In this document: positions 15,184-21,771 of the stretch, in pieces
How the letters are laid out: each line of letters starts with the position of its first letter
Position numbering within the stretch: the first letter of the stretch is position 1
NCBI GenBank assembly: GCA_012797915.1
Contig: JAAZOE010000134.1
Coordinates: 1 to 21,771 of the forward strand
DNA: 21,771 bases
From: Candidatus Zixiibacteriota bacterium
GTDB lineage: Bacteria > Zixibacteria > MSB-5A5 > GN15 > JAAZOE01
Direction: 5' to 3'
The notes under the pieces: model-generated
The model's database searches: none
What the model was told of the DNA's origin: nothing
Seen by the model: the letters and a program-made list of their open reading frames with translations, nothing else
Made by a program: the position numbers and the translations under genes

Positions 15184-16977
15184 ATGAAAACCCTTGCCGT
15201 CCGGATTGCCTTGCTGGTGATCATTTGCGCCGTGGCCGCACCCGCCTTCGGCGGCGTGCCGCAGAAAATCAGTTATCAGGGGCGGGTGACCGACACGCTC
15301 GGTCAGCCGATCAATGCCACCGCCAATATCACCCTTATCTTGTATTCCGATTCGCTGGGAACGACCTCGATTTGGAGTGAGACCCATCCCTCGGTGACCA
15401 TCACTGACGGGCTGTTCCATGTCCTCCTCGGGTCGGTGGACCCGACGATCGGGTCATATTTCGACGGCAAAGAGCGGTGGCTGGGTGTCCGGGTCGGCGG
15501 CAACCCGGTCGCCTTGCCGCCCGTACCACTGGTATCGGGATTGTACGCCCTCATGGCCCAACGATCCGATACGGCCGCCCTGGCTGCGGGAGTCGCCGAC
15601 AACTCTATCACCACGGCCAAGATCGTCGACGGCGCCATTTCCCTCGCCGACCTTGGCCAGAACGGCGCCGCCGTCAATCAGGTCATCAAATGGAACGGCA
15701 GCGCCTGGCAGGCGGCGGCTGACGCTCAGGGAAGCAATACCAGTGGTTGGACCGATGCCGGCACCTCCATCGACCTTACCATGCCGACCGATACTGTAGC
15801 CATAAATACAACTTCGCGCCTGGGCAAGCTGAATGTCGGGGGGGATATCGGCTTGCCGCTGCTGTCGAATATCTATTTTGGCAGCGACGCCACCCGCATC
15901 ACCGGACTGGCCGGCGGGGACCTCCGCCTGGTGGCGGAAGATTTAAGCATCCTCACAACCGAGGATTTGACCTTCGGCGAATACGGCGTGGAAAGCTGGA
16001 TCAGGTTCGACAACGCCAACCGGAGAGTGGGAATCGGCACGTTATCGGCCGATGACCGTCTGCACATCGAAAACAGCGTCTCCGGCGGCACCTGCTGGTT
16101 GAAAATCCAGAATTCGCACGCCACCGCCTGGGGGCAAACCGGTCTGCGGATACAAACCCCGGCCAACACCTGGCATCTGCGGCAGGACCTGTATACCGCG
16201 GCTAATTTCCCCGAAGGGGCCTTGTCGCTGTATAGCAGCGGCGGCGCGACAGAAACCATGACCTGGCTGGAAAACGGCAACGTGGGTGTCGGCACCACCA
16301 ATCCTGGATCCCACAAGTTGTATGTTGAAGGGGCTTCCAGCGGTCTGGGGGGGGCCGTATTGTTTGCCGATGCGGATAATTCCAACGGTGTGGCCATAAG
16401 TTGCTATGCGAATTCCGCCTATCCGGCGCTAGTTGCCTCACAACGAGGCACCGGCGACATTTTTCGCGGCTACACTATCGATGACGACAGCGTCTATTCA
16501 ACCGTGATGCGGGTGACGACCACGGGGCTGGTCATCTGCCCGGTGCTGCAATTGACCGGCGGCAGCGACGTCGCCGAACCATTCGAGATAACCGATCGCG
16601 GCGCATTGCCGGTCGGCGCCCTGGTCGTCATCGACGAAAACAATCCCGGCAAATTGCGTCTGGCGGACTCGCCCTATGACGCCCGCGTCGCCGGCGTAGT
16701 TAGCGGCGCCGGCGGCATCAACCCCGGCATCACCCTGTCGCAGCAGGGGGTCAACGACAACGGTCAAAACGTCGCCATCAGCGGCCGCGTCTACTGCCTG
16801 GCCGATGCCGGCTACGGCCCGATCAAGCCGGGCGACCTGATAACAACCTCCGCCACCAAGGGACACGCCATGGTCGCCTCAGATCGGGCGCGGGCCTACG
16901 GCGCCGTGATCGGCAAGGCGATGTCGTCGCTGGAATCGGGTCGGGGTCTGGTCCTTATTCTGGTTTCACTCCAGTGA
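15184..16977 (+). CDS. Secreted modular surface protein (tail-fibre-like, with N-terminal 'YQGRVTD' domain)
   Basis: The 597-residue protein has a signal peptide (residues 1-23, cleavage after APAFG). Next comes a domain of the type PQKISYQGRVTDTLGQPI with SETHPSVTITDGLFHVLLG and WLGVRVGG, which I recognise from many secreted proteins of uncultured and deltaproteobacterial lineages. The middle region (about 195-400) has repeated short strands with VGIGT/VGVGTTNPGSHKLYVEG, as in fibre or adhesin stalks. The C-terminal 140 residues (SDVAEPFEI, VVIDENNPGKL, VAGVVSGAGG, ISGRVYCLADA, PGDLITTSATKGHAM) form a conserved end domain, possibly related to the self-cleaving or trimerising ends of fibre proteins. 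I infer an extracellular or cell-surface role. The ATG has GGAGG 6 bases upstream, and the metalloprotease gene follows after 32 bases. Confidence 0.8.
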   Translation: MKTLAVRIALLVIICAVAAPAFGGVPQKISYQGRVTDTLGQPINATANITLILYSDSLGTTSIWSETHPSVTITDGLFHVLLGSVDPTIGSYFDGKERWLGVRVGGNPVALPPVPLVSGLYALMAQRSDTAALAAGVADNSITTAKIVDGAISLADLGQNGAAVNQVIKWNGSAWQAAADAQGSNTSGWTDAGTSIDLTMPTDTVAINTTSRLGKLNVGGDIGLPLLSNIYFGSDATRITGLAGGDLRLVAEDLSILTTEDLTFGEYGVESWIRFDNANRRVGIGTLSADDRLHIENSVSGGTCWLKIQNSHATAWGQTGLRIQTPANTWHLRQDLYTAANFPEGALSLYSSGGATETMTWLENGNVGVGTTNPGSHKLYVEGASSGLGGAVLFADADNSNGVAISCYANSAYPALVASQRGTGDIFRGYTIDDDSVYSTVMRVTTTGLVICPVLQLTGGSDVAEPFEITDRGALPVGALVVIDENNPGKLRLADSPYDARVAGVVSGAGGINPGITLSQQGVNDNGQNVAISGRVYCLADAGYGPIKPGDLITTSATKGHAMVASDRARAYGAVIGKAMSSLESGRGLVLILVSLQ

Positions 16978-17009
16978 GACGGTCGGCGGTACGAAATCAA
17001 GGAGTCGCC

Positions 17010-18416
17010 ATGAAAGCCATGCAGTTATATAGTCGGTTGTGGATTCCGATGCGGACCTTGCTGGTGGGTCTGCTTCTGAATGCCGCCGTTCCGGCGCAAA
17101 CGGGCGGGCCGGACTTCTTTAAGGTGCAGCTCTGGAATCCCGACCATCCCGTCGATATCATGGTCTACAACCCGAATCACGAAAAGATGGTCATGCCCAA
17201 ACCGATGGATATCCCCTCGTTTTCGGAGTGGTACGGCAAGGGGGTGACGGAGGACAACTTCCCCAACGCCGAAAAGGTCGGCGCCAACATCGTGTTTTCG
17301 GTCAGCTATCAGGACAGTGCCGGCGAGGGCTTCTACGATGTTACCCTGGGATCGGTCCGTCGCACGGCATTTATCGCTGCGCTCGCGATCTGGGCATCCC
17401 ATATTCAGGGTCCGGCCACCATCTCCGTCGCGGCTTCCATGACCGCCCGCGGCGGATCCGCCTCCAGCGCCGTGTTGGCGTCGTGCGGACCGGAGTCGTA
17501 CTGGACTGATTTTGCCAACCAGCCGGTGGCCGACACGTGGTATCCCGACGCCATGGCGGAAATCTATCATGGGTCGGATTTAAATGCGGACGCCGCCGAA
17601 ATCGCTGTCGACTTCAACAGCGATGTCGACAACCCCACCGTGCTGGGAGCCAGAGACTGGTATTACGGGACCGACAGCAATCCGGGCAGCGATATTGATT
17701 TCATGCAGGTTACCCTCCATGAACTGTGCCACGGGCTGGGGATGGTGCCGTCCTTCAAAAGCGACGGCTCCTGGGGGAGCAACCACGGCGGGACGACCAT
17801 CCCATTCATCTATGACCGTTTCCTTGTCGACAGTTCCGGGACGTTGTTGATTAGTCAACCCGTGTCGTCATCGAACGTGGTTGGCAATAACGTCTTCTGG
17901 GATGGTGCGATCGCCGAGTGGGCATATTTCCACGATTTCCACGGCACCTTCCGGCTGCCGATCTTTGCCCCCGCCACCTGGGACGGCGGGTCGAGCATCA
18001 GCCATATCGACGAGGCGACGTTCAGCAACACGCTCTTCGAACTGATAACGCCCAATTATGACGACTCGTTTGTTATCCATGACCCGGACAACATCGCTCT
18101 CGGCATCCTTCAAGATATCGGGCATAGTCTGTCCTCTTCGCGGTACGTGAACCTGGGCGCGTCGGGCACCGAGGATGGCAGCAGCGGCCATCCGTTCAAC
18201 ACCCTCAGTGAGGGGATCACCAATGTTCCGACGGGCGGGCACCTGCGTCTGTTTCCCGACTCCTATTCCGGGGCTATGACGCTCACCAAGGCGATGACCC
18301 TGCACAGTTGCGGCGGCGAGGCGTTTCTGGGGACGGCGAAAGGGGTCAGCAAGGAAGCGCTACCGGGTGATTCACTCCCGGAACCGGAGCTGATAGCACC
18401 CGAAAAGCAGGAATAA
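17010..18416 (+). CDS. Secreted zinc metalloprotease with HExxH motif
   Basis: I chose the ATG at 17010 because AAGGAG precedes it and it gives a normal signal peptide (about residues 1-30, ending VPAQT). The 468-residue protein carries HELCHGLGM (His237, Glu238, His241), the zinc site and catalytic Glu of a gluzincin/metzincin-like protease, inside DIDFMQVTLHELCHGLGMVP. The classic third metzincin His at +10 is Pro247, so the third ligand must lie elsewhere. Before the motif is a VDFNSDVDN strand, and after it a GILQDIGHSL segment like those found in related HELxHGLGF proteases. Residues about 375-450 (YVNLGASGTEDGSSGHPFNT to TLHSCGG) resemble the lead-in of a right-handed beta-helix, possibly for substrate or surface binding. 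It is the second gene of the surface protein operon. Confidence 0.82.
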   Translation: MKAMQLYSRLWIPMRTLLVGLLLNAAVPAQTGGPDFFKVQLWNPDHPVDIMVYNPNHEKMVMPKPMDIPSFSEWYGKGVTEDNFPNAEKVGANIVFSVSYQDSAGEGFYDVTLGSVRRTAFIAALAIWASHIQGPATISVAASMTARGGSASSAVLASCGPESYWTDFANQPVADTWYPDAMAEIYHGSDLNADAAEIAVDFNSDVDNPTVLGARDWYYGTDSNPGSDIDFMQVTLHELCHGLGMVPSFKSDGSWGSNHGGTTIPFIYDRFLVDSSGTLLISQPVSSSNVVGNNVFWDGAIAEWAYFHDFHGTFRLPIFAPATWDGGSSISHIDEATFSNTLFELITPNYDDSFVIHDPDNIALGILQDIGHSLSSSRYVNLGASGTEDGSSGHPFNTLSEGITNVPTGGHLRLFPDSYSGAMTLTKAMTLHSCGGEAFLGTAKGVSKEALPGDSLPEPELIAPEKQE

Positions 18417-18441
18417 GCCGAAACCGGTTCATCGGACACAA

Positions 18442-18472
18442 AGGGGTCGGTTCGCCGGAACAACCGACCCCT
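18442..18472. terminator. Bidirectional hairpin between convergent peptidase genes
   Basis: A perfect 11-base stem (AGGGGTCGGTT / AACCGACCCCT) with a 9-base loop lies between the metalloprotease stop (18416) and the C1B peptidase stop (18503). The minus direction continues with TTTGTG, a short T tract. It can serve both genes. Confidence 0.7.
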
Positions 18473-18502
18473 CCAAGAAGCTTCAGCCGCCGTTTTCGCC
18501 GA

Positions 18503-19888
18503 TTATTGCCGTCGTAGCGCCTGGACCATCGGATCCCATGGCGGCAGCGTTTCGGCCTTGGTGTCAAACAAAGCCAGGATCTTTTTGGGGATGTATTTCT
18601 TCCGCAGGACCACCTCCTGGACGTAGAGGTCGAACCAGTCGTCCCGCATCACCAGATACCCGCCTTTTCCGGAGGCGTCCCCCCATGAATTTTCCACCAG
18701 CCATTTCCGCACCCGGCCGTCGACGATATCGACGCCGGTAAAAACCATGTTATGGTTGGGAGAGCAGGAATAGGTTTCGAACAGCTCCTGTCGGGTAAGG
18801 GAAAAGTCCATATCATAAAAGGACGCGTAATCGATGAGTCCCGGTATCATCAGTCCGTTTTTGGAATTCATCTGTTGACCGACGTCACAACCGAACCAGA
18901 CCGCCTGGCTGTCGAGCAGTGAGTTCCGGGTCAGCTCTTTGAGCGTTTCCAGGGGGCAGTTGACGAAATACAGATTCGGGCCGCCGTCCACGATCCGATC
19001 TATCTCGATCTCATATTTCTTGTCGAATGGCAGCGTTGGTATCGAATAAAGCGGGTAATACTCTTCAAGCGCGGCGCCGACCGTTTCCTGGAAGAACCGC
19101 ATCGGGGTGTACTCCTCCAGCGTCGCCAGGGTCGTATCCGTTTTCCGGTACCGCCAGGTGAACGTTGTCGGCGGAAGGCCGAAATTCATGGCCAGAATCC
19201 GGTACATGTCCTTCAGCGCCTGCATCTTGATCTCGGCAATCCGCTCCGGCGATGATTCATGGCGAATCCTGACGGCGGCCTGCTTCAACTTTCGACTGAG
19301 CACCGAGATGACGTGGTTCGAATTCGAGGAGCTGTGGGTTTCGGGCATAACCTCCTGAGGGACGACGCCGTACTTGGAGACCAGCGCGACGAAGCCGTGC
19401 CAGTTTTCCCCATCCTGTACGTTTGACTTGAGCAAAAACTCCACGGTTCGGTCGGTGTAGGGCTTGTCTCTGGTGGCGATGACGGCGTTCAGATAAAGGT
19501 TCGCCCGTTCGAGTTTCTCGTAGAAGTAGAGATAACTCTGGGACAACTCGATGTCCTCGCACCCAAGCGCCTTGGCGACGATCGGTCGAAGGATATTCAG
19601 GCCGGAGAACATCCAGCACCGTCCGGTTCCCTTCTGATCGGTGATCCGTTGGTCTTTCAGTCGCAGGGAGAAGAACGTGTCCACCGACATGGTCGTTTCC
19701 CAATTCTGCATGATGGTCTTGCCATCAACTTGGGCCAGGGCGTTTTGGGCGGCCTTCAGCCGCGTATCATCCGGGCATGACCGGGCCAATTCGTCGAGCA
19801 CTGTCGGCGTCAGGTCGCCGGACGATTGGGCGGCCGGTCCCCCGACCAGCAGTAGCAATGCGGTTATGGTCACGGTGATCGATTTCAT
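18503..19888 (-). CDS. Bleomycin hydrolase/aminopeptidase C family (C1B) cysteine peptidase with signal peptide
   Basis: I chose the ATG at 19888, which has AAGGGAGA upstream and makes 461 residues. The longer frame to 20092 adds only random-looking sequence. Residues 1-21 form a signal peptide (MKSITVTITALLLLVGGPAA). The papain-type active site is complete: Gln85 and Cys91 in TDQKGTGRCWMFSGLN, His379 in PNHNMVFTGVD and Asn400 in WLVENSWG. Overall order and length match the bleomycin hydrolase/PepC branch, which makes hexameric aminopeptidases. Most known members are cytosolic, so export here is notable. There is no lipobox, so it is periplasmic or secreted. It converges with the metalloprotease gene, with a shared terminator. 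A promoter candidate lies at 19998-20026. Confidence 0.92.
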   Translation of the reverse strand: MKSITVTITALLLLVGGPAAQSSGDLTPTVLDELARSCPDDTRLKAAQNALAQVDGKTIMQNWETTMSVDTFFSLRLKDQRITDQKGTGRCWMFSGLNILRPIVAKALGCEDIELSQSYLYFYEKLERANLYLNAVIATRDKPYTDRTVEFLLKSNVQDGENWHGFVALVSKYGVVPQEVMPETHSSSNSNHVISVLSRKLKQAAVRIRHESSPERIAEIKMQALKDMYRILAMNFGLPPTTFTWRYRKTDTTLATLEEYTPMRFFQETVGAALEEYYPLYSIPTLPFDKKYEIEIDRIVDGGPNLYFVNCPLETLKELTRNSLLDSQAVWFGCDVGQQMNSKNGLMIPGLIDYASFYDMDFSLTRQELFETYSCSPNHNMVFTGVDIVDGRVRKWLVENSWGDASGKGGYLVMRDDWFDLYVQEVVLRKKYIPKKILALFDTKAETLPPWDPMVQALRRQ

Positions 19889-19997
19889 AGCGAATCTCCC
19901 TTGCCGAGCCTCGCCGGTTGCGCCAGGGGGTCCGCCTCGGCGGGCACACACCGGCGGTTCATGGTTTCCCATGGGATTTTCCAAATGTCGTGACCGC

Positions 19998-20026
19998 AAT
20001 GTATCCCCGGCAGCATTGAAAGTAAA
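19998..20026 (-). promoter_or_regulatory. Possible sigma-70 promoter of the C1B peptidase gene
   Basis: On the minus strand, TTTACT (20026-20021) is followed after 17 bases by TACATT (20003-19998), each 4 of 6 consensus bases. It lies about 110 bases upstream of the ATG. Confidence 0.38.
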
Positions 20027-20104
20027 CAAAATACGTCGTGGGGATGGATGCGGATTTCGGATGTGCCCGGAGAGACAAGCAGGCCGCGACATGGCGGCTC
20101 AGGA

Positions 20105-20135
20105 TGGACCCACCCGTCGGTGACGGGTGGGTCCA
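20105..20135 (-). terminator. Long perfect hairpin after the TSP3/dockerin gene
   Basis: A perfect 14-base stem (TGGACCCACCCGTC / GACGGGTGGGTCCA) with a 3-base loop begins 19 bases past the stop at 20155. No T tract follows in the minus direction (TCCTGAGCC), so it may be a transcript-end stabiliser or a terminator that does not need a U run. Confidence 0.6.
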
Positions 20136-20154
20136 CCATCATGAACCTGTTTGG

Positions 20155-21771
<1,617 letters not shown>

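Overview
The window is a GC-rich, gene-dense bacterial chromosome segment that probably belongs to an uncultured lineage of the FCB group or a similar one, with candidate phylum Zixibacteria as my best guess. That is inference. It rests on the C-terminal dockerin of the last gene (repeated VGDAVYIINYVFRGGP), its thrombospondin type 3 repeats, secreted proteins that begin with an 'xxKISYQGRVTD' domain, and a rubredoxin-fused glutamate synthase-like enzyme next to rubrerythrin, which suggests an anaerobic or microaerobic life. The genetic code is standard and stop codons are mixed TAA/TAG/TGA.

Layout. 1-629: the 3' end of a transglutaminase-like gene and a DUF488 gene (+). 635-3296 (-): remains of a PDZ / membrane / GAF-like / SpoIIE-type serine phosphatase, broken by three frameshifts and one stop codon. 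3687-5625 (-): a rubrerythrin then rubredoxin-glutamate synthase operon with its own promoter and terminator. 5967-7816 (+): a cytoplasmic histidine kinase and NarL-type regulator, overlapping by 4 bases, divergent from the rubrerythrin operon. 7958-9927 (+): an Amt ammonium channel coupled to a predicted exported barrel-like protein. 9989-13254 (-): an OPT oligopeptide transporter and, as a separate unit, an M24 (Xaa-Pro type) peptidase. 13589-14476 (+): DoxX and a DUF1801 protein that seems to lack a normal start codon. 14582-14821 (-): a small unknown gene. 15184-18416 (+): a secreted modular surface protein and a secreted HExxH metalloprotease. 18503-19888 (-): a bleomycin-hydrolase-type cysteine peptidase with a signal peptide. 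20155 to the end (-): a large secreted protein with TSP3 repeats and a dockerin, open at the window edge.

How the parts may work together. The right half reads as a peptide-use neighbourhood: exported peptidases, an oligopeptide importer and an intracellular proline-type peptidase. The left-centre reads as redox and nitrogen handling: rubrerythrin, a glutamate synthase FMN domain, an ammonium channel, and a two-component system placed between them. Perfect hairpins separate most convergent or serial transcription units (3647-3674, 9940-9971, 11262-11287, 18442-18472, 20105-20135), and several good sigma-70-like promoters are visible. I did not see CRISPR arrays, tRNA or rRNA genes, insertion sequences or phage genes. 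The least explained items are the Amt plus exported-protein pair, the rubredoxin-GltS fusion operon, the exported C1B peptidase, and the small 79-residue gene.
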